Notes under the pieces: generated by a model
What the model saw: only the letters and a program-made list of their open reading frames with translations
Databases searched by the model: none
Told to the model about the DNA's origin: nothing
Source of the DNA: Vicinamibacteraceae bacterium
GTDB lineage: Bacteria; Acidobacteriota; Thermoanaerobaculia; Multivoradales; Multivoraceae
Length of the DNA: 55,339 nt
Direction of reading: 5' to 3'
Assembly (NCBI GenBank): GCA_012270995.1
Contig: JAAXHG010000136.1
Span: 1-55,339, forward strand
Translations under genes and position numbers: made by a program
Shown: positions 41,901 through 49,662 of the stretch, one piece after another
Layout of the letters: each line of letters opens with the position of its first letter
How positions within the stretch are numbered: the stretch's first letter is position 1

Positions 41901-43047
41901 AGGGAAAGCGTGACGGGTTGAACAGAGCGCCTCGCCGCCCCGGCAGGTGCATCGCTCCGGACTTCGCGCCGTCGTGCACCATGCGGAACAGGGCCAGTAG
42001 CTGCGCCCAGGCCCCGTAGCGGTCGTCCATCGTGTCCGGATGGAGGGCGGCGTCCTCGCGAAGCCGTTCGTGGAGCCCGACGACGGAGTAGTGCGCCGCG
42101 AATGTGGGGTCGTCCGTGAGCATGCCGCGCTCCTCGGCGTAGAGGAGGAAGACGAGCCGCAGGATGACGGTGAGCAGGGCGCGGTAAACACTGTCCGGGT
42201 CCTGCTCCAACTCGTGAGCCAGCAGGTTCGCATGCGACTTCAGGTGCGCCTGCTCGAAGCCCCGCAGAAGCTCGTAGAGGCCGTGCAGCACCTGCTCCGA
42301 GAGGCGCTCGCTGACGACGTTCTGGTACTTGCGGCTTGCTTCGAGAAGACCCGGGAGGCGGTGCTCGACCGGTCCCGTGAGGAGCCGCGATTCGCGAAGC
42401 AGGAGTCGGATCGCCGCAACCAGGGGGCGGCCCGCGGTGGGCCGCATGTCGCGCGCGTGGAAGTCCATCCAGCCGGAGCTTTCGCCGCGGGGCGCGAAGA
42501 GCAGGCGGATCGCGTGGCCGTTGAAGAGGAGGCCGGCGGGAACCCGGGTCTCCCGCAACAGACGCTCGAGGCGGCCGTGAGGAGAAGCCTCCAGACCGCT
42601 GCCCTTCCGGACGACGCGGTCGAGGTCCGTGTCGGGTTCGAGCACGGAGACGAGAAGCTGCCAAGGCGGTCTGTCGTCATGCGGGTCGCGCTCGCGCACG
42701 GCAAAGTCCGGTCGGAGCGTCTCGCCGTACTCGGGAAGCGCCAGCTCGAGTTCGGTCGGGACCGGGCCGGCGCCGCCGCCCGCGTAGCCCGCGGGGTCGA
42801 AGCTCCAGTCCAGTACCCGGCGCGCGAAGGTCTCGAAATCGGGCAGGAAGGGAACGGGTGCCTCGCCTGCAGCGCGCGGCGACATCTCGACGCACTCCTC
42901 GAGGCGCCGTTGACCTTCGACGTCCCGTCGGTTCAGGATGGCGCCCGCCTGCTCGAGGGCGTGGGCGGAAACGACCAGGCCGGTCGGCTGGATGAAGCCC
43001 AGCCACTCCAGGTGGTCGCGGACGTACGGGGAGACCTTCCTGCTCAC
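38953..43047 (-). CDS. drmMI: DISARM N6-adenine DNA methyltransferase DrmMI
   Basis: 1364 residues from GTG 43047 (longer frames run inside drmD). The SAM-binding motif I is CDPAMGSGAFLVE (Asp593), the catalytic motif is VGNPPFGGKN (NPPF at 829-832), and the C-terminus carries a TaqI-type target-recognition region ending YRWPDPIRDEVLGRL. An N-terminal region with DFAVRERDPHDD may be a degenerate restriction-type fold. DrmMI marks host DNA so that DISARM does not attack it. It lies directly after drmD and is followed by the HEPN-like gene with a 4-nt overlap. PglX of BREX has a similar architecture, but no BREX partner is present. Confidence 0.88.
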   Translation of the reverse strand: MSRKVSPYVRDHLEWLGFIQPTGLVVSAHALEQAGAILNRRDVEGQRRLEECVEMSPRAAGEAPVPFLPDFETFARRVLDWSFDPAGYAGGGAGPVPTELELALPEYGETLRPDFAVRERDPHDDRPPWQLLVSVLEPDTDLDRVVRKGSGLEASPHGRLERLLRETRVPAGLLFNGHAIRLLFAPRGESSGWMDFHARDMRPTAGRPLVAAIRLLLRESRLLTGPVEHRLPGLLEASRKYQNVVSERLSEQVLHGLYELLRGFEQAHLKSHANLLAHELEQDPDSVYRALLTVILRLVFLLYAEERGMLTDDPTFAAHYSVVGLHERLREDAALHPDTMDDRYGAWAQLLALFRMVHDGAKSGAMHLPGRRGALFNPSRFPFLEGWPGSGAPQVTQAIEPPLVPDGTIHRVLEKLLVLDGERISYRALDVEQIGSVYETMMGFRLERATGRSVAVKSPKKGGASTTIDLEKLAGVVPGARVRWVRDRTERDLAKAKTVAGPLRAAGTVTELHAALARVVDTAATPDLVPQGAMILQPSDERRRSGSHYTPRELTSPIVEETLGPVLDRLGGSLRKESAAPRPADLLELKVCDPAMGSGAFLVETCRQLAERLLESWKLHGGRPEIPAGEDELVFARRLVAQRCLYGVDRNPMAVDLAKMSLWLATLSKSEPLTFLDHALRDGDALVGLGRKQIAGFTWERGPVQTELSVNDAVKRVAELRGRIRRAEPGAPPVEMEELWDKARAALDEVRFYGDLAAEAFFLETKVTARRARRFAHLANVQAGETLGHRERLAEKRRGHPPFAPFHWQVEFPEVFERENPGFDAFVGNPPFGGKNTVAAANVPNYPLWLKELHAESHGNADLVSHFFRRSFDLLRGGGTLGLIATNTIGQGDTRSTGLRWICGNGGEIFRALARYKWPGQAAVVVSIVHVAKGAAPSRRLLDGRAVDEITAFLFHAGGHEDPERLEANAGQSFVGSYVLGMGFTFDDKGGNAGDEPGSGPDEEAGVVGVPSPLSEMERLIAENPRNREAIFPYIGGAEVNQSPTHSHHRYVINFRDWPQYRADSEAMAEHPGPTRQEAASVWHGASDAKREEWLRGGIVPLDYPGPVAADWPELLRIVEERVRPERARLGDNGDARRRKKKWWLWGRYTPALFAAIAGLDRVLAISQVTHHAAFAFLPAKMVYAHRLNIFPLPTHAAFSALQSRPHELWARFFGATLEDRLCYYPSDCFETFPFPENWETRSDLEAAGSAYYDHRAALMIENDEGLTKTYNRFHDPYENDPGIARLRELHAAMDRAVLAAYGWTDIDASCEFLPEHPGDPAGEDASSRAGKRYRYRWPDPIRDEVLGRLMALNAERAKEERRA

Positions 43048-43073
43048 GGGCTTTCGGATCCGTGGGCCGTCAT
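43044..43073 (-). CDS. Nine-codon bridging ORF between drmD and drmMI
   Basis: Encodes MTAHGSESP and a stop. Its ATG overlaps the drmD stop (ATGA at 43070-43073), and its TGA overlaps the drmMI GTG (GTGA at 43044-43047). It could hand terminating ribosomes from drmD to drmMI without a Shine-Dalgarno sequence. It may equally be accidental; no peptide function is proposed. Confidence 0.35.
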   Translation of the reverse strand: MTAHGSESP

Positions 43074-46000
43074 CCCGTTTCGGGCCAGAGGTAGACGAGG
43101 CCCACGGGCTCCACGCGGGTCGCGCGCACGCGGTAGAAGTTCCTGATCCGCTCCGGTTCCCTCGCGATGTCCTCTTCGAACCGGTCGAGCCGCAGCCGCC
43201 AGGAACGCTTGTTCGCCTCCAACTGGCGCTGCTCCTCCGGGTCGAGATAGAGCGCGAACTGGGCCGGTTCCGCTTCGTGGCTGGCAAGCTCCTCGCTTAC
43301 GCGGCGCCGCTGGCGGAGGAGGGTCTCGTGAAGCTCCCTCGCCTCCCGTTCGCCGCGCTGGCGCAGCAACTCCGTCGCCCGCTCCGCCAGCTCTCTTGCC
43401 CTCGGTTCCAGCCGCGGGCGGAGTTCCTCGATGTCCCGTTCGGCCGAGTCGAGCAGGCGGCGGCGAACGGTCTCCCCAGGCTGCGATGCTCCGCCCGCTT
43501 CCAGAACCTGGTCGAGCAGCCCCGTCGTCCTGCGTTCCGCGTCGGCGGCGTACCGCTGGAGCGGGCCGCGGCGCAGATGCGGCTCCACCCAGCGGGCGGT
43601 CACCGTGACGATCTCCTCGTGCAGCCGCTCCGCGCGCTCGCCGTAGAGAGCCAGGCGGCCCAGAAGCACGACGCGCCGGACCGAGTCGGCGACGTGGGCC
43701 AGGCACGCCCGGGAGAGGTCGTGATGAACGAAGCCCTGGGCGCGGAAGCGGGCCAGAAGGCGCTGGGCGACCCGCTGTTCCAGGTGCAGGTGGACGACAT
43801 CCTCCGTCAGCTCGCCCGCGTCGTGGAAGACGACGGGACGAATCGGCGCCTCCTTTCGCCATTCGAGCCGCTTCTGGCCGCGCTTTAGCGGTGCACGCAG
43901 GGTGTCCAGGGTGGCGGCCCAGGATGGGTCGGAGGCAACCCGGCCCTCCAGCTCGGGGAAGCGCCACGTTTCGCGGCCCGTTTCGTCTCGTTCCGCCCGC
44001 AGGGGTCCGGCGTTCTGGATCCCGAGCGAACAGGAGAGAGCCCGCCGGAAGGCGTCCGGGCGAAACCGCACCCAGTCGCGCGATCGCTCCAGCAGCGACC
44101 GGCATTTCTCGATCTGGTCCTGCAGGTCGCGCTGGCGTTCGCGGGCGGGCTCGAACTCCTCGGCGACCGCCTGCTTGCGTTCCGCCGCGAGATCGAGATT
44201 CCGGAGTTCGGCGGCGAGCGCGGACGCGTTCCGCCGGCTGATCCCGGCTTGATTCAGACGCCGCTCAATGTCCTCCTCGATGACCTTGCCGAGGCTTCCG
44301 AGCTCCCGCCTGATCGTCTCCGTCTTGCGAACGAGCACCTCGAGCACCCGGTCCTCGTGCCGCTGCGGCAGCTTGAAGTAGTGGCAGCGCACCTCGTCGG
44401 CGGGTTGCAGCTTGCGGTCGATGCGCCCGTTCCGCTGCTCGATGCGGCCCGGGTTCCAGGGCAGGTCGAAGTGAAAGAGGTCGGTGCAGTGGGCCTGGAA
44501 GTTCAGGCCTTCGCGGGCTGCGTCCGTGGCGAGCAGGATGCGAAGCGGGTCGCGGTCCGGCGGCGTGTTGAACCGCCGCTGGATCTCCTTGCGGCGGGGG
44601 CCGCCCACCAGCCCGTCGATCACCTCGATCCGTTCGTCCGCCCGGTCGGTTTCCTGGATCGCCGTCTCGAGCGCGGTTCCGAGGAAGCGCTTCGTTCCCT
44701 GGCGGTTCTCGGTGAAGACGATGACGCGCCGGTCGTTCCACTTGGGCGGAGCGCCGGCAACCCGCATCCCGAAGGGGGGCAGGTCCGGGCAGAGGTTCTC
44801 GCGGATCCAGTCGATCAGCCGGTGCGTCTTGGCGTCCGGCCGGGTGCGGGCAAGGCCCGCCACTCTCTGCATCTCGTCGAGGAGGCGGCGTTCTTCCCGC
44901 CAGATCTCCTCCGCCGCGGCGTCGCGGGCCAGCCCTGATTCCGCTTCGCGGTTGGCGGACTCGATCCAGCGCGCCTCGTCAGCCTCCTCGGCGGCGTCCG
45001 CGTCCTCGCGCAGCGAATCGACTTCCTCGCTAGCGCTAGCGGAATCCTCGTTCCCGGCGAGGTCCGCTCCGTCGTCGGGTCCCGTCGTGCTGAGAAAGCC
45101 GTCGAGCATCTCGGCGGCGGGGCTGGACGCGACGAGTTCCTGGCGCGCTTTCCCGTAATCGTCGTGCCGCGCCTTCTCGGGATGAGTCGTTCCCCGCCCC
45201 TCGGCCCAGTGGCGCTCCACCGTCTTCCGGTGCCTCTCCAGGCTGAGCGCGAACGCCTCGATCGACGACAGAAGCCGCTGCTGCAAGCCCACCACGAGGA
45301 GTCCGGCGGCGGCACGGCCCCTGCCGGTGGCCGCGGCGAAGCGCCGTTCCCGCAACGCGCGGTACTCGTCCAGCAGACGGGACAGGACGAGTTCGGAGGC
45401 GTCTTCGGGCAGATCGTCGATCACCACGGGCTGGACGATCCGCCTGGGAAACCCGCCCACCTCGGCGCGGATGTCCTCCTTGAGCCGCCGCACCATGACG
45501 GCCTCGAGGTCCTTCCCGCCGCGGACCTTGACCCCGCGCGTGAAGCGGTGCGGGTCGAGCAGTTCGAGCAGGGTCGCGAAGCTGTTCGAGTGGCCGTTGT
45601 GGGGCGTGGCCGACAGGAACAGACGGTGCTCGAAGCGCTCGCAGAGATCTCGCGCGGCGCGGGTGAACTTCGACTCGATGCCGTAGCGCCCGCCGTGACT
45701 GGGCGCCGCGTGGTGCGCCTCGTCGAGAATGAGAAGACTCCCCGCGCGCATCGGGCCGAGCCATGCGCGCATCGGATCGGCGTAGGTCGGGTCGGCGAGG
45801 AGCCGGTGGGAGACGAGAAAGCGACTGTGCGTGGACCACGGGTTCGTACCGAAACCGCGTTCGCGCCGGATGCGGGCCAGGTAGCGGCGGTCCAGAACCT
45901 CGAAGAGGAGCCCGAACCGCTCCTCCATCTCCGCCTTCCACTGTTCCAGGACGGAAGGGGGCGCGGCGACGACGATCGTGCGGACCTTCCGGCGCAGAAG

Positions 46001-46495
46001 CAGCTCGCGGGCGATCAGACCGGCCTCGATCGTCTTGCCCAGACCGGTGTCGTCGGCGATGAAGAGGTTGACTCGCGGCAGCCGCAGCGCCTTGCGGAGC
46101 GGCTCCATCTGGTAGGCGTCGATCTTGATTCCGGCGCGAAAGGGCGCCTGGAAGAGCGACGGATCGGTTGCGGTCGTGCAGTTCCAGCGCAGCGTGTTCA
46201 GGAATGCCGCGAAGTGTTCCGGCGAGTCGAAACCGCGATCTCCCAGGTCGGACCAGGGTTCGTCGTCGAGAATCCGGCGATCGAGTTCGCATTCCCAGAA
46301 GACCTCGATCTCCTGGCCCTGGGCGTCGTCGTCCGCGCAGGCGAGGCGCACGCGAGAGGACTCGCCGGGATTGGCTGCCCGTGTCACGTCCTCCACGAGC
46401 CAGCGGCGCGTGCGGACCCGCACCATCTCGCCGATGCGGGGGTCGCGCTCGGGGAGGTCGAGGAAACGGTGGGAGGGCGACTGGTCGCTACGCAC
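43070..46495 (-). CDS. drmD: DISARM SNF2-like helicase DrmD
   Basis: 1141 residues from GTG 46495. SNF2/Swi2 motifs: Walker A DDTGLGKTIEAGL (148-160), DEAH at 258-261 (LLILDEAHHAAPSHGG), SATPHNGHSNSF, and the C-terminal helicase lobe ATDAAREGLNFQ...NGRIDRK. A long Glu/Asp-rich linker (SASEEVDSLREDADAAEEADEA) separates the lobes. DrmD defines class 1 DISARM and is thought to move along DNA. It is the first gene of the coupled run drmD, drmMI, HEPN-like, NTPase, membrane protein, TIR. No clear promoter was found; the next genes upstream are on the same strand, only about 100 bp away. Confidence 0.9.
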   Translation of the reverse strand: MRSDQSPSHRFLDLPERDPRIGEMVRVRTRRWLVEDVTRAANPGESSRVRLACADDDAQGQEIEVFWECELDRRILDDEPWSDLGDRGFDSPEHFAAFLNTLRWNCTTATDPSLFQAPFRAGIKIDAYQMEPLRKALRLPRVNLFIADDTGLGKTIEAGLIARELLLRRKVRTIVVAAPPSVLEQWKAEMEERFGLLFEVLDRRYLARIRRERGFGTNPWSTHSRFLVSHRLLADPTYADPMRAWLGPMRAGSLLILDEAHHAAPSHGGRYGIESKFTRAARDLCERFEHRLFLSATPHNGHSNSFATLLELLDPHRFTRGVKVRGGKDLEAVMVRRLKEDIRAEVGGFPRRIVQPVVIDDLPEDASELVLSRLLDEYRALRERRFAAATGRGRAAAGLLVVGLQQRLLSSIEAFALSLERHRKTVERHWAEGRGTTHPEKARHDDYGKARQELVASSPAAEMLDGFLSTTGPDDGADLAGNEDSASASEEVDSLREDADAAEEADEARWIESANREAESGLARDAAAEEIWREERRLLDEMQRVAGLARTRPDAKTHRLIDWIRENLCPDLPPFGMRVAGAPPKWNDRRVIVFTENRQGTKRFLGTALETAIQETDRADERIEVIDGLVGGPRRKEIQRRFNTPPDRDPLRILLATDAAREGLNFQAHCTDLFHFDLPWNPGRIEQRNGRIDRKLQPADEVRCHYFKLPQRHEDRVLEVLVRKTETIRRELGSLGKVIEEDIERRLNQAGISRRNASALAAELRNLDLAAERKQAVAEEFEPARERQRDLQDQIEKCRSLLERSRDWVRFRPDAFRRALSCSLGIQNAGPLRAERDETGRETWRFPELEGRVASDPSWAATLDTLRAPLKRGQKRLEWRKEAPIRPVVFHDAGELTEDVVHLHLEQRVAQRLLARFRAQGFVHHDLSRACLAHVADSVRRVVLLGRLALYGERAERLHEEIVTVTARWVEPHLRRGPLQRYAADAERRTTGLLDQVLEAGGASQPGETVRRRLLDSAERDIEELRPRLEPRARELAERATELLRQRGEREARELHETLLRQRRRVSEELASHEAEPAQFALYLDPEEQRQLEANKRSWRLRLDRFEEDIAREPERIRNFYRVRATRVEPVGLVYLWPETG

Positions 46496-46592
46496 GCCAG
46501 GCGCCTCGTTCTGCGCGGCCAGTACGAGCCGGCGCCTTGCTGTCGCTGAGCAGAACCGCGACCCAGCGGAACTCTTCCGTGTTCTCGCGCAT
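46488..46592 (-). CDS. Possible 34-codon leader ORF overlapping drmD
   Basis: MRENTEEFRWVAVLLSDSKA plus 14 more residues, ending at TAG eight bases inside drmD. The first 20 residues look like real protein, the arginine-rich remainder does not. It could be a translational leader for drmD or the remnant of a neighbouring defence gene. No ribosome-binding site is convincing. Confidence 0.25.
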   Translation of the reverse strand: MRENTEEFRWVAVLLSDSKAPARTGRAERGAWRA

Positions 46593-46595
46593 CGG

Positions 46596-47699
46596 CTACC
46601 CGCCCCAGACCTCCTCGAAGACGCGGAGATAGTTCTCGCCGAGGAACTTGCGAATCGTCTCGTCGCTGTGGCCCCGGCGGACCAGTTCCTCGGTGATGGC
46701 GGGGACCTTGCCGATGTGCTCCAGGCCCTCGGGCGCGAGTTCGAGGCCGTAGTGGTCGCTGCCCATGCCGATGTGGTCCGGGCCCATCACGTCGAGCGCG
46801 GTCTCGATGTCGTCGACGACTTCGGACAGGTTGCGGTGGGTGATGTGGATCAGGCCCAGCACGCCTCCGTTTTCGGCGATCGCCTCCAGCATCTTGCGGT
46901 CGCGCGGCAGTTCGAGGCGCGTGCGCGGAAGGGTGCCTCCGCCGAGGCGGGATTCCGGGTCGCTGTTGGGAAACATGGTGGGCGTCGTGTGGGAGAGGAT
47001 GACCGGACGGTCGACCCGGTCGAGGATCTCCCAGAAGCCGCGCTCGCCGATGTGCACGAGGTCGACGACGATGCCCCGTTCCACCATGCGGTCGATGAGG
47101 GCTTTGCCGGCGGCGGTCAGGCCGCCTTGGTCGTCCGCGGCCCAGCAGCCGTCGGCGTAGATGTTGCGGCGGGTGTGGGTCAGGCTGGCCACCCGCAGGC
47201 CGAGCTTGTAGTACAGATCGAGGAAGCGCGGGTCCGCGCCCAGAGCCTCGCAACCTTCGAAGGAGAAGACGAGAGCCACGCGGTCGTCCTGCTTGGCCTG
47301 GCGGATCTCGGCCACCGAGGTGGCGAGCACCAGGTCGTCGAGCCGCTCGATCTCATCGTGCAGGTTCCAGGTCATCTCGAGCCCGCGGTGGAGCGGGCTG
47401 TTGAGCTGCTCGTCGTCGAGGTAGACCGCGCAGAGCTGCGATGTGACGCCGCCTTCCCGCCATCGCCTCAGGTCGTACTGGCCCATGCAGCCGAACCAGA
47501 CGGTGTGAGCCGACATGCCGAACAGGGCGAAGGGGCCGATGTCGAATCCGAGCGGCGGCTGCCAGCCCTCGGAGTCGGGGAGCTCGACCCGCTGATCCAG
47601 CTTCATCTTGCCGTCGCTGACGGGAATCAGGATGTCGCAGTGACCGTCGATCACGATCGATTCGCGGTGCAGAGCGGCTGCCCGCTCGGAAGTCCCCAT
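46596..47699 (-). CDS. Membrane dipeptidase (renal dipeptidase family M19)
   Basis: 367 residues. Metal-binding motif IDGHCDIL with His20 and Asp22, the bridging Glu in FSFEGCEALG, LTHTRRN, VDLVHIG with its His, and SHTTPTMFPNSD followed by a C-terminal MGSDHYG, the M19 order of zinc ligands. No signal peptide is visible despite the family name. The family hydrolyses dipeptides such as Cys-Gly and some beta-lactams. It is 36 bp downstream of a gamma-glutamyltransferase gene and cotranscribed with it and a POT transporter, which suggests glutathione or gamma-glutamyl-peptide breakdown. Confidence 0.88.
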   Translation of the reverse strand: MGTSERAAALHRESIVIDGHCDILIPVSDGKMKLDQRVELPDSEGWQPPLGFDIGPFALFGMSAHTVWFGCMGQYDLRRWREGGVTSQLCAVYLDDEQLNSPLHRGLEMTWNLHDEIERLDDLVLATSVAEIRQAKQDDRVALVFSFEGCEALGADPRFLDLYYKLGLRVASLTHTRRNIYADGCWAADDQGGLTAAGKALIDRMVERGIVVDLVHIGERGFWEILDRVDRPVILSHTTPTMFPNSDPESRLGGGTLPRTRLELPRDRKMLEAIAENGGVLGLIHITHRNLSEVVDDIETALDVMGPDHIGMGSDHYGLELAPEGLEHIGKVPAITEELVRRGHSDETIRKFLGENYLRVFEEVWGG

Positions 47700-47735
47700 C
47701 AGTGTCCTCTCCTGACTCCGGCCGTTGGCGGCGGC

Positions 47736-49625
47736 TCAGTGCGACAGCGCCAGACCGCTGAGCAGGGTGGTCGCCGCGGCGCGTCGCTTGCCGTCCTCAC
47801 CGATCGTCGCCCCGACGACGTAGCCGCGCGGCGCACGTGACTCGATGCCGTCCGGAACCACGTTGACCTGGAGCCCGAGCCCGCGCGCCGCCTCGAGCAG
47901 CTCGGGAGAGAAGTCGCCTTCGATGACCTGCGTGCTGGGAGAGCCCAGGGGCCCGAAGGCCGGCAGGTGCGGCGACGGAGCGTCGATCGCTTCCTTGATG
48001 TCCATCTCCCAGTCGAGGAGGTTGAGGAGCACGCTGATCGTCTTCTGGTGCAGGCCGGAGCCGATGGAGGCAAGGGCGGCCACGGGCTTGCCGTCCCTCA
48101 GGACGATCATCGGCTCGGTCGGGTCCGGCAGCCGCTTGCCGGGGCCGGTCTCGGCGATCAGCGCCTGCTGGAAGGCCGCCGAGTCGGGGATCGAGATGCC
48201 GTCGACGAAGATCGCCGTGTCGCCCCAGGCCGACGTGTTGATCGTGTGGACGACCGCGGCGACGTTGCCCCAGGCGTCGATGGCGACGATCGCGTCCGAG
48301 TGCTTCGGATCGACCGGCGCGGGTACCTTGACGAGAGGCGGAATGCCCGACTGCATCCTTGCCCAGAGTCCCGCGGCGTTCTCCTTGCTCGTTCTACCCA
48401 CCAGGGTGGCGTCGAGGTCGCCGTACAGCGTGCGGCGCATCGGTTCGGGCAGGAAGACGAGGCTCATCAGGTTGGTCATCTGGTTCACCCAGAAGAAGGC
48501 CTCCGGCGACTTCGCGTAGTGACCCATGTCGCGCAGCCCGGCCGCCTCGGAGACGTTGAGCACCTCGGCCACGTGGACGCCGCCCTGCGCCGGCAGGCCG
48601 TGGCCGTAGACGTCGAAGCCGTTGTAGGTGGAGTGCACCGGCTCGGCGACGAGGGCCTCGTAGCTCCGCATGTCCTCCATCGAGAGCTTGCCGCCGTCGC
48701 GCTGGACCGCCTCGACCAGCCGTTCGGCCCAGGGGCCGCGGTAGACGTAGTCGATCCCCTGGTCGGCGACGGCGCGGAGAGTCGAGGCGAGTTCCGGCTG
48801 CCGGAGCAGATCCCCCTCGCCGAGAAAGGCGCCGTCATCGTCGGTGAAGATGCGGCGGGTCGCGGGCAGGCGGGAGAGCGCTTCCTTGCGCATCTCGATC
48901 ATGCTCGTGTGGATGGCGCCGAGCAGGACGCCGTTCTCCGCGTAGTGGATCGCCGGTTCGAAGAGGCTGGCCCACGGCAGCTTCCCGAAGCGATCGTGCG
49001 TGGCGCCGAGGCCGCCGAAGAAACCGGGCACCAGGGCGGTGCGGCCGCTCGGTTGGTGCTTGGCGCCGATCGTCGTCGACGTCGGGATCGTCATCGGCTC
49101 GGTCTCGCCGCGGACGGTGTCGTAGGCGCCGTTGACGCCTATCACCTCGCCGCTCTCCGCCTCGTAGTAGACGAGGTTGAAGATCCCGGCGTAGCTCACC
49201 CAGGCGCCGCCGGCCAGGGAGATCTGGGTGAGCGCGGTGGCGATCACGGCGTCGGCGGCGGTGCCGCCCTGACGGAGGACCTCGAGGCCGGCCCTGACCG
49301 CAGCCGGCCCGGTGGTGCCGCTGATCACGCCGTTCTCGCCTTCGGCAAGTGGCTTGTCCGTCTCGAAGAAGGCGTTCAGCTCCTCGAGCGCCTCGCGGTC
49401 GCTCCAGTTGGCCGGGCTGAGGTCGACCGTCGCCTCGTCGGCCGTGGCGGCGAAGGCGGCAGGTGTGGCGAGCGCCCCGAAACCCCTCGCAGGCTCGGTG
49501 TTTCGGCCCATCCCGTCCTTTCCTGGGAGCTTGAGCCGAGAACTCGCTTCGCTGCGTTCTACGGCGCAAGCTCCCAGGACGAACCAGGTGGCGAGGCAGA
49601 GTGCGCGGAGCCTTGTCTTCTTCAT
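47736..49625 (-). CDS. Gamma-glutamyltransferase family lipoprotein
   Basis: 629 residues. The N-terminus ATWFVLGACAVERS contains a lipobox (LGAC), so the protein is probably lipid-anchored outside the inner membrane. NGVISGTTGPAAVRAGLEVLRQGGTAADAVIATAL and FGKLPWASLFEPAIHYAENG are GGT blocks (given in part). At the processing site, the canonical TTHxSVVD reads SDAIVAID after DPKH, so the Ntn nucleophile position aligns to Ser443 rather than Thr. Downstream DAWGNVAAVVHTINTSAWG keeps the rest of the small-subunit start. Ser is chemically able to act as nucleophile, but self-cleavage needs testing. It is flanked by a POT transporter and a dipeptidase. Confidence 0.8.
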   Translation of the reverse strand: MKKTRLRALCLATWFVLGACAVERSEASSRLKLPGKDGMGRNTEPARGFGALATPAAFAATADEATVDLSPANWSDREALEELNAFFETDKPLAEGENGVISGTTGPAAVRAGLEVLRQGGTAADAVIATALTQISLAGGAWVSYAGIFNLVYYEAESGEVIGVNGAYDTVRGETEPMTIPTSTTIGAKHQPSGRTALVPGFFGGLGATHDRFGKLPWASLFEPAIHYAENGVLLGAIHTSMIEMRKEALSRLPATRRIFTDDDGAFLGEGDLLRQPELASTLRAVADQGIDYVYRGPWAERLVEAVQRDGGKLSMEDMRSYEALVAEPVHSTYNGFDVYGHGLPAQGGVHVAEVLNVSEAAGLRDMGHYAKSPEAFFWVNQMTNLMSLVFLPEPMRRTLYGDLDATLVGRTSKENAAGLWARMQSGIPPLVKVPAPVDPKHSDAIVAIDAWGNVAAVVHTINTSAWGDTAIFVDGISIPDSAAFQQALIAETGPGKRLPDPTEPMIVLRDGKPVAALASIGSGLHQKTISVLLNLLDWEMDIKEAIDAPSPHLPAFGPLGSPSTQVIEGDFSPELLEAARGLGLQVNVVPDGIESRAPRGYVVGATIGEDGKRRAAATTLLSGLALSH

Positions 49626-49662
49626 CGTGTTCTCCTCAGGTGCGGGAAGCGGCTGACGGAGC

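Noticed and set aside
38950..41913. Very long plus-strand open frame (987 codons) opposite drmMI
   Set aside because: It lies antisense to a protein with clear methyltransferase motifs. Composition (Arg/Val/Glu/Gly-rich, no domains) is that of a high-GC shadow frame.
38953..46495. BREX/Pgl interpretation of the methyltransferase and helicase
   Set aside because: The methyltransferase resembles PglX, but no PglZ, BrxC or BrxL is present. DrmA, DrmB and DrmC with an SNF2 helicase identify class 1 DISARM.
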